DNA of 35,552 nucleotides, from contig CAXTHM010000038.1 of the NCBI GenBank assembly GCA_964244115.1, positions 1 to 35,552 on the forward strand, given 5' to 3'. This DNA comes from CADCWK01 sp964244115 (GTDB taxonomy: Bacteria > Chloroflexota > Chloroflexia > Thermomicrobiales > UBA6265). The position numbers and the translations under genes are program-made. How positions within the stretch are numbered: the first letter of the stretch is position 1; every line of letters starts with the position of its first letter. Positions 16,612-25,206 of the stretch are shown piece by piece. The notes beneath the pieces are model-generated. The model made no database searches. It had not been told where the DNA came from and saw nothing but the letters and a program-made list of their open reading frames with translations.

Positions 16612-17511
16612 CTATCGGGTCCCGGACGAGACGTCGGTCTCGCTGTGGCTCTCAGCCGGCTTCCGGTGAGCGATGTGCGAGACGGTCCGGGCGCCCAGGT
16701 GTCCGACGGCGCCGACCGTGTCGGTCGCGATCGCGGTCGGGCCGCGCCGGATCTCCGCGCCCTTGCCCCGATAGCGGTGCATGCTCCACCAGAGCGTGAG
16801 GGTCTCCTTCATCGCGTGCGCGATCACGCCGAGATTGGCGCCCGTCGCCGTCCCGGCCACGCGAGGGTAGTGGTTGACGGCGACCTGCTGGAGCGTCGCG
16901 CCCTTGCGTCGTAGCCGGGCCTGCATCTCGGTGTTGATCAGGGCGCCGCTGGACGTCAGCGGGATGTCGCGCAGCATGTCGCCCCGGAAGACCTTGAAGG
17001 CACAGTCGATGTCCCGCATGTGGACCCCGTACAGGGTCCGGACGACGGTATTGAACACCTCGGCGTTGACACGACGATGCAACGGGTCGTTCCGCTCCCG
17101 GCGGAAGCCGGCGACGATGTCGAACGAGCCGACGAACGGGCTGAGCAGGGCGAGGTCGTTGAGGTCGAACTGGCGGTCGCTGTCCATGAACATGACGTAA
17201 TCGCCCGTCGTCGCCCGGAACCCGGTGACGAGGGCGCCGCCGTAGCCCCGGTTGATCTCGTGGTGGACCGGCTTCACCTCGGGGTGAGCATCCGCCAGCT
17301 CGTCGAGGATCTGGCGGGTCCGGTCCCGGCTGCCGTCATTGACGACGACGATCTCGAAGTCCGACGTGAACCGGGGCAGCACCTCCAGGGCCTGAGCCAC
17401 GACCGGCCCGATGTTGTCTTCCTCATTGTGAGCGGGCAGGACGAGCGAGAGACTTCCCGGGATCCGGGATGGCTCGGGCCGGGACGCCCGCTGGGCATCA
17501 CGATTCACCAT
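16612..17511 (-). CDS. Family 2 glycosyltransferase
   Basis: This GT-A fold enzyme transfers a sugar from a nucleotide or polyprenyl donor; similar proteins act as dolichol-phosphate-mannose-synthase-like enzymes at the membrane. The protein is 299 residues from the ATG at 17511. SLSLVLPAHNEEDNIG near residues 20-35 opens the domain. IVVVNDGSRDRT near 55 binds the nucleotide, and DSDRQFD near 113 holds the metal-binding DxD. No clear membrane helix is present, only a basic tail. AGGAGA lies nine bases before the ATG. It follows the VanW gene on the same strand, with a 40-bp palindrome between them. A role in cell-envelope glycan synthesis is a guess from context. Confidence 0.9.
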   Translation of the reverse strand: MVNRDAQRASRPEPSRIPGSLSLVLPAHNEEDNIGPVVAQALEVLPRFTSDFEIVVVNDGSRDRTRQILDELADAHPEVKPVHHEINRGYGGALVTGFRATTGDYVMFMDSDRQFDLNDLALLSPFVGSFDIVAGFRRERNDPLHRRVNAEVFNTVVRTLYGVHMRDIDCAFKVFRGDMLRDIPLTSSGALINTEMQARLRRKGATLQQVAVNHYPRVAGTATGANLGVIAHAMKETLTLWWSMHRYRGKGAEIRRGPTAIATDTVGAVGHLGARTVSHIAHRKPAESHSETDVSSGTR

Positions 17512-17552
17512 ATCGACACATCTCCTGACACGGCCGGTCACGATCGATGAAC

Positions 17553-17592
17553 AGCGGAGAGGGGGGCGAGCCGGCTCGCCCCCCTCTCCGCT
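17553..17592. repeat. 40-bp perfect palindrome between VanW gene and glycosyltransferase
   Basis: The 20 bases at 17553-17572 are the exact reverse complement of 17573-17592, with no spacer. The arms carry AGCGGAGAGG and the GGGGGGCGAGCC block. It starts eight bases past the VanW-gene stop. It could be a terminator or an RNA-stabilising hairpin, but no T run follows on the minus strand. Its GGAGAGGGG core resembles the other GC-rich repeats in this window. Confidence 0.8.
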
Positions 17593-17599
17593 CGAATGA

Positions 17600-19585
17600 C
17601 TACCCGGGGATCGCCGAGAAATCGCAGTTTCCGGCGTTGCCTCCCCCCGATGCGGGGGAGGCGCCTTCTTGGTCCGGACTGACGACGAAGACGTTCCCGT
17701 TCGATTTGAACAGGGTGTCGAACGTCGCCTCTCGCAGGACCTCGCCCTTGGCGTCGAGGACGGTCCGGGTGAAGGAGACCGCGAGACCGTCGAGGGGGAG
17801 CTCGGTGTGGACGACGCAGCCCGCCTGCATCTCGTAGTTGACGACCTCGATGTCCCCGTCCGGCGGGATCGGGTCACTGGTGACGGCCTCGCCGACCTGG
17901 ACGTCCCAGCCGGTGTCCTGCCCGTAGATCTTGACGATCACATGCGAGCCGTCGACGTAGGACTCGATCAGCAGCCAGCTATCGGTCGGGTTGTCGAACT
18001 GGAAGTCGCCGCCGGAGAACGGGTCGGCGTCGGGCTGGAGGATCGAGGCGTCATAGCCCGGCCCCCATCCGTCGCGCTCGTAGAATGAGATCCGCTGCGC
18101 GTGGGGCCACCACTCCGCGATCGGTAGCCCGGCCAGCAGCGCCGCCCGGAAGACCGTCGTCGAGACCTGGCAGATGCCGCCGCCGATGCCCTTGCCGATT
18201 CGCTCGGCCTCGATCACCCGCGCCTCGACGTAGCCGAGGTCGGCCGTGATGATGCCGATCGAATGATTGAAGCTGAACGTCGCTCCGGGTGCGATCAGCG
18301 TGCCGTTGAGCAGGTTGGCGCCGACGCCAATGTTGGTCGCCCGGCCGTTGTCAGAACCCTCGTAATTCGAGGTGCCGACACCGAGCTGAGTGGTGATGCC
18401 AAGGGCGCCGAGATTGTTGCTGTCCACGTCCGGCTTGAGGACGTTGACCGGGATGTCGATGTCGCCGTGGTCGCCCATCAGGCTGGCCGCGACCTCGTCG
18501 GCGAACGCCTCCGGCTTCATCTCGTGGCCGTCGACGCTCCAGGAGACCGAGACCGGACCCTGGTTCCAGCCGACCGTCGCGTTGACGGGCTCCAGGTAGA
18601 CCGCCGCGGCGTACTGCGTCGAGAGGAACGCGGCGAGGGCATCGGTGTCGACTCGAAGGCTGACGGCGTCCGTTCCGACCTTCGATTTGTCGTTGTCCTG
18701 CACGATGAACTGGCCCATCTGATCGGGCTGGAGCGTCCACGACTGGTCCTCGAACGCGACGTCGATCGGCTTCGAGAGGGCGGCCTTGACCTGCTCCTGG
18801 AGGCCGGTCAGATCTCCCGAGCGGACGTTGGGAATCCAGGCGACCACCGGGAGCTCGCCCTGCGTCGGCGCGAGCTCGGTGACGGCGGCCATGATCCGCT
18901 GCGAGGCGATCTCGCGGTCGACGACGGTCCCTTCGACCTCCGGCTCGATGCTGACCTCGGTGCCGTCGATGGCGAGGAAGGCGTCGTGGGGGACGAGGCC
19001 GAGCTGCTGGTCGACCTGGTCGAACCAGCCGTTGAGGGTGGTCTGGTCGATCGACGCGTAGAGGGGAACCGGGTGATCGTTCCGGAGGAGGTCACCGGCG
19101 ACCTGGAGCCGATCGACGGCGTCGGGTTCGCGGCCGTAGTCGTAGGCTTCGGCCAGGCTGCGCTCGGTGTCGAAGGTGACGCCGAGGTCCGTCAGGGTCG
19201 GGCGGAACTCCTGCCCCTGGAAGCTGAAGACGACGCTCTCCGCGTTGAGTTGGTCGGTCCGTGCGGTTAGGGCGGCGCTGGCCTCGTCCCGCGGCATGCC
19301 GCCGAGGGCGACGCCGGCAACCGAGATCGCCGGGTAGACCTTGCCACCATAGACCAGGCGGAATCCGACCAGGACCACGACGAAGAGCAACGCCGCAAGG
19401 GCGATCCCGGTCAGACCGCGGGTGGCGACGCGGGTGACGCGGCGCTGGGTCTCGGCCGAGGCGGAACCCCAGATATCGAGGTGGAACGGTGACGACGAGC
19501 GGGAGGATGCGGGACGGTCGGACCGGTTACTCGGGGCGCCAAAGCCTCCGAAGCCGGATAATTCTCTCGGCTCGTTTGCCTGCAC
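17600..19585 (-). CDS. VanW family membrane-anchored protein
   Basis: VanW proteins are cell-envelope proteins of unclear biochemical role, found next to vancomycin-resistance genes and in many Gram-positive-type cells. The protein is 661 residues from a GTG at 19585, with an AAGGGGGG block upstream. It has a cytoplasmic Ser/Arg-rich tail of about 57 residues, one membrane helix at 58-78, then an extracellular part. That part holds two YoaR-type peptidoglycan-binding-like modules (about 110-220 and 265-370) and a VanW domain (about 400-530) with GVGANLLNGTLIAPGATFSF and GGGICQVSTTVF. It lies downstream of the two FHA genes, so the Ser-rich tail could be a phosphorylation target; that is inference. 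Its presence does not show vancomycin resistance. Confidence 0.9.
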   Translation of the reverse strand: MQANEPRELSGFGGFGAPSNRSDRPASSRSSSPFHLDIWGSASAETQRRVTRVATRGLTGIALAALLFVVVLVGFRLVYGGKVYPAISVAGVALGGMPRDEASAALTARTDQLNAESVVFSFQGQEFRPTLTDLGVTFDTERSLAEAYDYGREPDAVDRLQVAGDLLRNDHPVPLYASIDQTTLNGWFDQVDQQLGLVPHDAFLAIDGTEVSIEPEVEGTVVDREIASQRIMAAVTELAPTQGELPVVAWIPNVRSGDLTGLQEQVKAALSKPIDVAFEDQSWTLQPDQMGQFIVQDNDKSKVGTDAVSLRVDTDALAAFLSTQYAAAVYLEPVNATVGWNQGPVSVSWSVDGHEMKPEAFADEVAASLMGDHGDIDIPVNVLKPDVDSNNLGALGITTQLGVGTSNYEGSDNGRATNIGVGANLLNGTLIAPGATFSFNHSIGIITADLGYVEARVIEAERIGKGIGGGICQVSTTVFRAALLAGLPIAEWWPHAQRISFYERDGWGPGYDASILQPDADPFSGGDFQFDNPTDSWLLIESYVDGSHVIVKIYGQDTGWDVQVGEAVTSDPIPPDGDIEVVNYEMQAGCVVHTELPLDGLAVSFTRTVLDAKGEVLREATFDTLFKSNGNVFVVSPDQEGASPASGGGNAGNCDFSAIPG

Positions 19586-19704
19586 GGTTCCCCACCCCCC
19601 TTGATTTGCGATTGCTCCGCCGACCGACCGGTGCCGACGCGGACAGCCCGTCGGACGCAGGATCGGCCGGACTCCGGTGCGAGGGGCGCTTCGAGCGCAG
19701 CACA

Positions 19705-20172
19705 CTACCCCTCCAGCCGGAGCTTGACTCGACCGAATTGTACGATGTCTCCGGGCTGGACGCCTGCCGTCCCATAGACCGGTTGGTCGTTGACCCGGGT
19801 CCCGTTGGTACTGGCGAAGTCCGTAACCCACCAGCCGCCGCCGCTGTAGGCGATCTCGGCGTGATCGGTGGAGACGAACGGCTCGTCGAGCCGGATCGCG
19901 CTGGCAGGGTTTCGCCCGACGGAATTGGTCGGCTGGAGCAGGAAGGTCTGACCGACCAGGTCCGGGGCGCTGCCGCCCTCCAGGACGACGACGCGGTGAG
20001 CCGGGGGCGTTTCCGGGCGTGCCGCGGCGACGGTGCCGAGGACGAACAGTTCGCGCAACTGGACCCGGAAGAGCTGGTACAGGAAGAAGTAGATCAGGAA
20101 GATGAACAGGACGCGCAGCAACAGGAGGAACCATTCCGCCGGCAACTCGAGGGAGGTCAATGCGTCGGGCAT
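19705..20172 (-). CDS. fhaB: Membrane-anchored FHA-domain protein (FhaB-like)
   Basis: FHA domains bind phosphothreonine and link proteins to Ser/Thr kinases. The protein is 155 residues: one membrane helix at about 13-36, a short linker, and an FHA domain from about 75 to 152. The FHA has the key SVGRN at 84-88, a ST-x-H loop (STDHAEI near 101) and STNGTRVND near 121. This order (helix then FHA) matches FhaB/FipA of actinobacteria. It is 22 bases downstream of the FhaA-like gene, so the two are very likely cotranscribed. The usual partners of such proteins (PknB, RodA, PBP) are not in the window; a PP2C gene lies about 14 kb away. Confidence 0.9.
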   Translation of the reverse strand: MPDALTSLELPAEWFLLLLRVLFIFLIYFFLYQLFRVQLRELFVLGTVAAARPETPPAHRVVVLEGGSAPDLVGQTFLLQPTNSVGRNPASAIRLDEPFVSTDHAEIAYSGGGWWVTDFASTNGTRVNDQPVYGTAGVQPGDIVQFGRVKLRLEG

Positions 20173-20194
20173 GGTCTGGCCGGCTCACTCCTGC

Positions 20195-20938
20195 TCAGGT
20201 GTCGTAATGCAGCAACTGCGTCTGGACACCACCGAAGGTAATCTCGTCGCCGGCCTGGACCAGGTAGCTGCGCACCGGCTGCCCGTTGACCTTGGTGCCG
20301 TTGGTGCTGCCGAGATCGACGACATGGACGTTGTGACCGCTGCGCTCCAGCCGGGCGTGGTGCCGAGAGACGTCGCCGCCCTCGAGCACGATGTCGTTGT
20401 CGAACGAGCGGCCGACGGTCGTGACCGGGTTCCGGATGATAACCTCCTCGCCGCGGCGCGGGCCGGAGAGGACGCGCAACCGTTGCGGTGGCAGGCCGGT
20501 CTCTCGCTCGATTACCCGGTAGATCTCGGTCCGCTGCTGGACGTTCTGGGCGGCGGGGCCGACGTCGGGCCGGTCCGAGATCGCGGCCCGGACGGCGATC
20601 GTTCGACGGGCGACCTTGTCATCCCCGGCGATCTGGACCCGGACCCGGTCGATCAGGGTGTAGCCGCGCTCGGCCGCGATCTGCGTGAGGAAGCCTTCCA
20701 TCTGCCGGTTGAGCCCGTTGATGTAGTCGATGAACTGGAGCATGTCCTGCGGATGCATCGCGACCTGATAATCGTTCGGAACCAGGGTGGCGTTGGTCGA
20801 GGTGACGCGGTTGTCCAGCATCGCCCGCTCGAGCTTGCGGCCGATCTCGGCGGGCTGGACGGGGCTGTTGAAGACGCGGCCGACCGAGCCCTCCATCAGC
20901 CGCTGGAACGAACGCTCGAAGACGTCGATGATCTTCAC
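20195..20938 (-). CDS. fhaA: FhaA-like protein (DUF3662 plus FHA)
   Basis: FhaA-type proteins bind phosphorylated kinase or envelope proteins and regulate peptidoglycan synthesis. The protein is 247 residues from a GTG at 20938. DUF3662 spans about 1-110, beginning IIDVFERSFQRLMEGSVGRV. A Gln-rich linker follows. The FHA domain covers about 155-242 with TVGRSFDNDI, DVSRHHARLE and DLGSTNGTKVNG. These are the phosphothreonine-contact residues (Arg, Ser, His, Asn). GGGG eight bases upstream serves as a weak ribosome site. A TATACT -10 at 21012-21007 would give a leader of about 62 bases. It heads a minus-strand block of FhaA, FhaB, VanW and glycosyltransferase genes. Confidence 0.92.
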   Translation of the reverse strand: MKIIDVFERSFQRLMEGSVGRVFNSPVQPAEIGRKLERAMLDNRVTSTNATLVPNDYQVAMHPQDMLQFIDYINGLNRQMEGFLTQIAAERGYTLIDRVRVQIAGDDKVARRTIAVRAAISDRPDVGPAAQNVQQRTEIYRVIERETGLPPQRLRVLSGPRRGEEVIIRNPVTTVGRSFDNDIVLEGGDVSRHHARLERSGHNVHVVDLGSTNGTKVNGQPVRSYLVQAGDEITFGGVQTQLLHYDT

Positions 20939-21005
20939 TGGCCAATCCCCGCCGGGCCGCGATGCGTGCATCGAACCGTCGCCGATCCGTCGACCTTCCG
21001 CTCGA

Positions 21006-21013
21006 CAGTATAG
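21006..21013. promoter_or_regulatory. Near-symmetrical -10 element between fhaA and rpe
   Basis: CAGTATAG contains TATACT on the minus strand (for the FhaA-like gene) and CAGTAT on the plus strand (towards rpe). The same octamer occurs inverted at 26749-26756. No good -35 is visible, so promoter function is tentative. Confidence 0.4.
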
Positions 21014-21125
21014 AGTCTGCCCTCCGGTCCGCGGATCAGGGCCGCGGGGTGCTATCGTCCCGGCGAGATCGAGCGGCCGGACCACGCCATCGGGCGACGA
21101 TGATCGTGGCATGAGGGAGAGACCG

Positions 21126-21803
21126 ATGACCCACGGAACGATCCGGATCGGCCCGTCGATCCTGGCTGCTGACTTCACCCGGCTGGGCGAGCAGATCGCC
21201 GAGGCCGAGGCGGCCGGCGCGGACTACCTCCACGTCGACGTGATGGACGGCCGCTTCGTGCCGAACATCTCGATCGGGCTCCCCGTGTTGGAAGCGGTTC
21301 GATCCGCGACGTCGCTGCTGATCGATGTCCACCTGATGATCGTCGAGCCGGAGCGTTGGGTGGAACCGTTCGTCCGGGCCGGTGCCGATGTCCTGACGGT
21401 CCACGTCGAGGCCTGCACCCACCTCGACCGGACACTGCACGCGATCGCCGAGGCCGGGGCCGAACCGGGCGTCACGCTGAACCCCGGCACGCCATTGGTC
21501 GCGCTCGAGGAGATCCTGCCGCTGGTCCAGCAGGTGCTCGTGATGAGCGTCAACCCCGGCTACGGCGGGCAGGCGCTGATTCCCGGCTCGCTGCGCAAGA
21601 TCCAGCGGCTCCGGGCGATGCTCCACGACCAGAATCCGTCCTGCCGGATCCAGGTCGACGGCGGTGTCAACGCCTCGAACATCGCCAGCGTCGTCGCGGC
21701 CGGAGCGGATACGATCGTGGCTGGGACCGCCATCTACAGCCGGGACCGCACGGTGGCCGAGGCGATGGCGCTGCTGCGCGGTGCTATCGACGCGGGTCGG
21801 TAA
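21126..21803 (+). CDS. rpe: Ribulose-phosphate 3-epimerase
   Basis: This enzyme interconverts ribulose 5-phosphate and xylulose 5-phosphate in the pentose phosphate pathway, in the cytoplasm. The protein is 225 residues, normal length, and is a TIM barrel. Marks in order are PSILAADF near 9-16, HVDVMDGRFVPNI near 36-48 with the metal and acid residues, DVHLMI near 67, MSVNPGYGGQ near 141 for phosphate binding, and VDGGVN near 178 with the second catalytic Asp. The ATG at 21126 has AGGGAG about six bases upstream. It is convergent with isocitrate dehydrogenase across a repeat element. Confidence 0.96.
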   Translation: MTHGTIRIGPSILAADFTRLGEQIAEAEAAGADYLHVDVMDGRFVPNISIGLPVLEAVRSATSLLIDVHLMIVEPERWVEPFVRAGADVLTVHVEACTHLDRTLHAIAEAGAEPGVTLNPGTPLVALEEILPLVQQVLVMSVNPGYGGQALIPGSLRKIQRLRAMLHDQNPSCRIQVDGGVNASNIASVVAAGADTIVAGTAIYSRDRTVAEAMALLRGAIDAGR

Positions 21804-21829
21804 GGGTCGGCCCTGAACTAGCCCCGAAA

Positions 21830-22103
21830 CCGGCCGTTGGCCGGCCCTGAAGGGACCGGCTGAACGACATTCGATTCGAGGCTGGTCCATACCCATCGAG
21901 GCTCGGTCGTCGATCCAGACCACAGACGCCTCGATCACGCCCGTCGCACGACGGCTGGGCATCGCCTCAAGCGATGTTCGACTGCCTACCCGTCGAGGAT
22001 GCTCTGATGCCTCGACCCTCCGCTGACGCGGTGCCAGATGATGGCCGCCGACGTCGCCATGAATGTTCTTCGGCTGGTGCCTTCAGGGCCGGCGTGTGGC
22101 CGG
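21830..22103. repeat. 274-bp element with 43-bp terminal inverted repeats
   Basis: Positions 21830-21872 and the reverse complement of 22061-22103 agree at 34 of 43 sites, including a 14-base perfect block (GCCGGCCCTGAAGG). Each arm begins with its own small hairpin (CCGGCC-GTT-GGCCGG on the left, CCGGC-CACAC-GCCGG on the right). The centre has hairpins such as CATCGC-CTCAA-GCGATG but no coding frame. It fills nearly all of the 309 bases between the convergent rpe and icd genes. It may be a MITE-like remnant, or two copies of a 3'-end element, one for each gene. Confidence 0.68.
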
Positions 22104-22112
22104 AATCTGATC

Positions 22113-23189
22113 CTACAGCGCCGCGATCACGGCGTCGGCCATCCCGGAGGTGCCGGCGGCTTTACTGGCGTCGCGGTCGGCCCGGAGGTCGTAGGTGACG
22201 TGCGCGCCCGCGCCGATGACGTGGGCGACGGCGGCCTCGACGCGCTCGGCGGCGGCCTGCTCGCCGATGTGGCGGAGGAGGAGGGCGCCGGAGAGGATCA
22301 TCGCGGTCGGGTTCGCCTCGTTCTTGCCGGCGTGACTCGGGGCGGAGCCGTGGATCGGCTCGAAGACGGCGCTGTCCGGCCCGATGTTGCCGCCCGGTGC
22401 GACCCCGAGGCCGCCGATCATGCCCGAGACGAGGTCGCTGACGATGTCGCCGTAGAGGTTCGGCATCACCAGGACGTCGTACTGCGACGGCTTCTGCATG
22501 AGCTGCATGCACATGTTGTCGACGATCCGGTCGTTGAACTGGATGTCCGGGTACTCGGCGGCGACCTCCTGCGCGACTCGCAGGAACAGGCCGTCGGAGA
22601 ACTTCATGATGTTGGCCTTATGGACCGCCGTGACGAGCCTGCGACCGTTCTGGCGGGCGTACTCGAAGGCGAACGTCACGATCCGGCGCGAGCCCTCCTC
22701 GGTGATCTGCTTGAGGCTGATCGCGGCGTCGAGCGGGATCTTCTTCGCGCTGAGCTTGTTGATCTCGGCGATGATGTGGTGGGCGTCGTCGGTGCCGGTA
22801 TCGAACTCGACCCCGATGTACATCCCCTCCATGTTCTCGCGCACGACGACAAGGTCGATGTGATCGAAGACCGACTGCACCCCGGCGATCGTCTTGCCCG
22901 GTCGGAGGTTGGCGTAGAGCCCGAGCTCGTGCCGCAGGGCGACGTTGACGCTGCGAAAGCCCTTGCCGATCGGGGTGGACATCGGTCCCTTGAGCCCGAG
23001 CCGGTTGCTCCGGATGCTGTCCAGCGTCGCGGCCGGCAGGAGTTCGCCCTGCTGCTCGAGCGCGACGACGCCGGCGAGGCGCTCGTCCCAGCGGAAGGGG
23101 ACGCCGGTCGCCTCCAGCACGCGGCGAGCGGCCTCGGTCACTTCCGGTCCGATCCCATCGCCGGGAATCAGGGTGACGGTGTAGGTCAT
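22113..23189 (-). CDS. icd: Isocitrate dehydrogenase, NAD-type
   Basis: This beta-decarboxylating dehydrogenase converts isocitrate to 2-oxoglutarate and CO2 in the TCA cycle. The protein is 358 residues, the short homodimeric or NAD-type length. LIPGDGIGPEV is near residue 7. TPIGKGFRSVNVALR, near 80-95, carries the Ser and Asn that contact the isocitrate carboxyl and separates it from isopropylmalate dehydrogenase. VRENMEGMY is near 116, NLYGDIVSDL holds the metal-binding aspartates, and HGSAPSHAGKNEANP near 290 is the cofactor-site pattern of NAD enzymes. The ATG at 23189 has GAGGAG ten bases upstream. Homoisocitrate or isopropylmalate dehydrogenase is a less likely alternative. Confidence 0.88.
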   Translation of the reverse strand: MTYTVTLIPGDGIGPEVTEAARRVLEATGVPFRWDERLAGVVALEQQGELLPAATLDSIRSNRLGLKGPMSTPIGKGFRSVNVALRHELGLYANLRPGKTIAGVQSVFDHIDLVVVRENMEGMYIGVEFDTGTDDAHHIIAEINKLSAKKIPLDAAISLKQITEEGSRRIVTFAFEYARQNGRRLVTAVHKANIMKFSDGLFLRVAQEVAAEYPDIQFNDRIVDNMCMQLMQKPSQYDVLVMPNLYGDIVSDLVSGMIGGLGVAPGGNIGPDSAVFEPIHGSAPSHAGKNEANPTAMILSGALLLRHIGEQAAAERVEAAVAHVIGAGAHVTYDLRADRDASKAAGTSGMADAVIAAL

Positions 23190-23377
23190 GGCGTGTGTTC
23201 TCCTCGGTATCACCGGCAAACCCGCGTGCCGGTCGCGCCTGGCACCGATGCCTCGGCCCCTCCGGGCCGGCGACGGGCGCCATTGTCGCATGCGTCCTCC
23301 GGCACTCGGCCCGCGGAGCGGGCCGGGCTGCTACAGTCCGGCCGGACAGGGACCGACCTGAACTGAGGGGGAATGGA

Positions 23378-24940
23378 ATGGCGAACGAGCGACGGGGACC
23401 GGTGGTGCTGGCGATCCTCGACGGCTGGGGCATCGCGCCGCCGGGGCCGAGCAACGCGATCACGACGGCCGACACACCGGTGATGGACCGGTTGCGGGAC
23501 AGTTACCCGATGGCGACGCTGCGGGCCTCCGGCGAGGTCGTCGGGCTGCCCGACGGGCAGATGGGCAACTCCGAGGTCGGGCACCTCAACCTCGGCGCCG
23601 GCTTCGTCGTCTACCAGTGGCTGACCCGTCTGAATCGGGCGATCCGCGACGGCACACTGTTCGAGAACCCGGCCCTCGTGACGGCGATGTCCGGTCTGGA
23701 AAGCGGTGCTCGCCTCCATCTGGTCGGGCTCGTCAGCGATGGCGGAGTCCACAGCCACATCACCCACCTCGAGGCGCTGCTGGAGATGGCGCGACGTCAG
23801 GGACTGCGCGGCTCGTCCGTGCTGATCCACGCGATCACGGACGGCCGGGACACCGCGCCCGACTCGGCGGCCGGCTTCCTCCATGACCTTCAAGGGGCGA
23901 TCGACCGGACCGGCGTCGGCGTCATCGCGACCGTCTCGGGTCGCTACGACGCGATGGACCGCGACCGCCGCTGGGAGCGGACCGAGGCGGCCTACCGGGC
24001 GATCGTCCAGGGCCAAGCACCCGATGCGGAAAGTGCCCAGGCGGTGGTGTCGGATTCACAGGCCGCGGGGGTCACCGATGAGTTCATCCAGCCCCGTCGT
24101 CTGCCGGTCGATGGGCGACCCTACGCCGGGATGGCCGACGGCGACCGCGTCGTCTGGTTCAACTTCCGGTCCGATCGTGGCCGGCAGCTCGTCCAGGCGA
24201 TGGTGGAGCCGGGGTTCGAGGGCTTCGACCGGGGCGACTGGCCGCGCTTGACGGTCACGACGTTGACCGAGTACCAGTCCGGTCTGCCAGTCACGGTCGC
24301 CTACACCGAGGCGGACATCGCTCACCCGCTCGCGTCGGAGATCAGCCGGGCCGGGATGACGCAGTTCCACGCGGCCGAGACGGAGAAGTACCCGCACGTC
24401 ACGTACTTCCTCAACGGTGGCCGGGAGGAGCCGTTCGCGGGCGAGACCCGGCGGATGGTGCCATCGCCCAAGGTCGCGACCTATGATCTCCAGCCGGAGA
24501 TGAGCGCCGGGCCGCTCGCCGATCTCGTCATCGAGGCGGTCGATACCGGCGGCTACGACTTCATCGTCGTCAACTTCGCCAACGACGACATGGTCGGCCA
24601 CACCGGCGACTTCGACGCCGTCGTCAGGGCGGTCGAGACCGTCGATGCCTGCCTGGGCCGACTCGTCGAGGCCACGCTCGGGCAGGGCGGCGCCCTGATC
24701 GTGACAGCCGACCACGGCAACGCCGAGCAGATGATCGACCCAGCGACCGGCGGTCCCCTCACCTCACACACGACCAACCCGGTCCCGGTCATCCTCGTGA
24801 CGGCGGACGACGACCCGGACCGCCACGCGACGCTTCGCGAGGACGGCATCCTGTCCGCCGTCGCCCCGACGATCCTCGACCTGCTCGGCATCGACCCGCC
24901 GGACGCCATGACGCAGGCGTCGCTGATCCGGCGAGGTTGA
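23378..24940 (+). CDS. gpmI: 2,3-bisphosphoglycerate-independent phosphoglycerate mutase
   Basis: This enzyme interconverts 3- and 2-phosphoglycerate through a phosphoserine intermediate, using two manganese ions. The protein is 520 residues, normal for the iPGM family. LAILDGWG near residue 11 gives the first metal Asp. Catalytic Ser65 lies in MGNSEVGHLN. SDGGVHSH is near 123, ITDGRDTAP near 153, FRSDRGRQL near 265, NFANDDMVGHTGDF near 396, and DHGNAEQM near 445 supplies the last metal ligands. The ATG at 23378 has GAGGGG seven bases upstream; earlier in-frame starts lack this. It is convergent with eno, the next glycolytic step. Confidence 0.96.
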   Translation: MANERRGPVVLAILDGWGIAPPGPSNAITTADTPVMDRLRDSYPMATLRASGEVVGLPDGQMGNSEVGHLNLGAGFVVYQWLTRLNRAIRDGTLFENPALVTAMSGLESGARLHLVGLVSDGGVHSHITHLEALLEMARRQGLRGSSVLIHAITDGRDTAPDSAAGFLHDLQGAIDRTGVGVIATVSGRYDAMDRDRRWERTEAAYRAIVQGQAPDAESAQAVVSDSQAAGVTDEFIQPRRLPVDGRPYAGMADGDRVVWFNFRSDRGRQLVQAMVEPGFEGFDRGDWPRLTVTTLTEYQSGLPVTVAYTEADIAHPLASEISRAGMTQFHAAETEKYPHVTYFLNGGREEPFAGETRRMVPSPKVATYDLQPEMSAGPLADLVIEAVDTGGYDFIVVNFANDDMVGHTGDFDAVVRAVETVDACLGRLVEATLGQGGALIVTADHGNAEQMIDPATGGPLTSHTTNPVPVILVTADDDPDRHATLREDGILSAVAPTILDLLGIDPPDAMTQASLIRRG

Positions 24941-25088
24941 TCTCAGGAGTCGCCTTGATCCTACGAACCCTCGTGGAGGTCGCTCGGGCGAGTGGACGAC
25001 GACAAGGGTTGTCCCATACGAAACGACCTCGCTATCTATCCCACCACCTCGTCGCCCATCGCAGGAAGGCGAAGCCGACAGGCGGAAG

Positions 25089-25139
25089 CCCCTCTCCGGG
25101 CGTGAGCGCCGCAGCGCGAAACGGTCCGGGGAGGGGTCT
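25089..25139. repeat. GC-rich palindromic intergenic repeat
   Basis: CCCCTCTCCGG near the left end pairs with CCGGGGAGGGG near the right end, giving an imperfect inverted repeat. The right 37 bases (25103-25139) match positions 1-37 at 34 of 37 sites. Confidence 0.6.
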
Positions 25140-25206
25140 GCTCGCGACTGGCCTTTCAGCCGAAACAAGCGCGTTGGCGAACACCGTTATCGCCCCGCGG
25201 GGCGAT

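Noticed and set aside
17512..17877. An N-terminal extension of the glycosyltransferase
   Set aside because: The extension would cross the 40-bp palindrome and overlap the VanW gene. The ATG at 17511 has its own ribosome site.
17600..19585. A vancomycin-resistance determinant
   Set aside because: VanW-domain proteins are common in cells without resistance, and no vanA, vanH or vanX genes are present.
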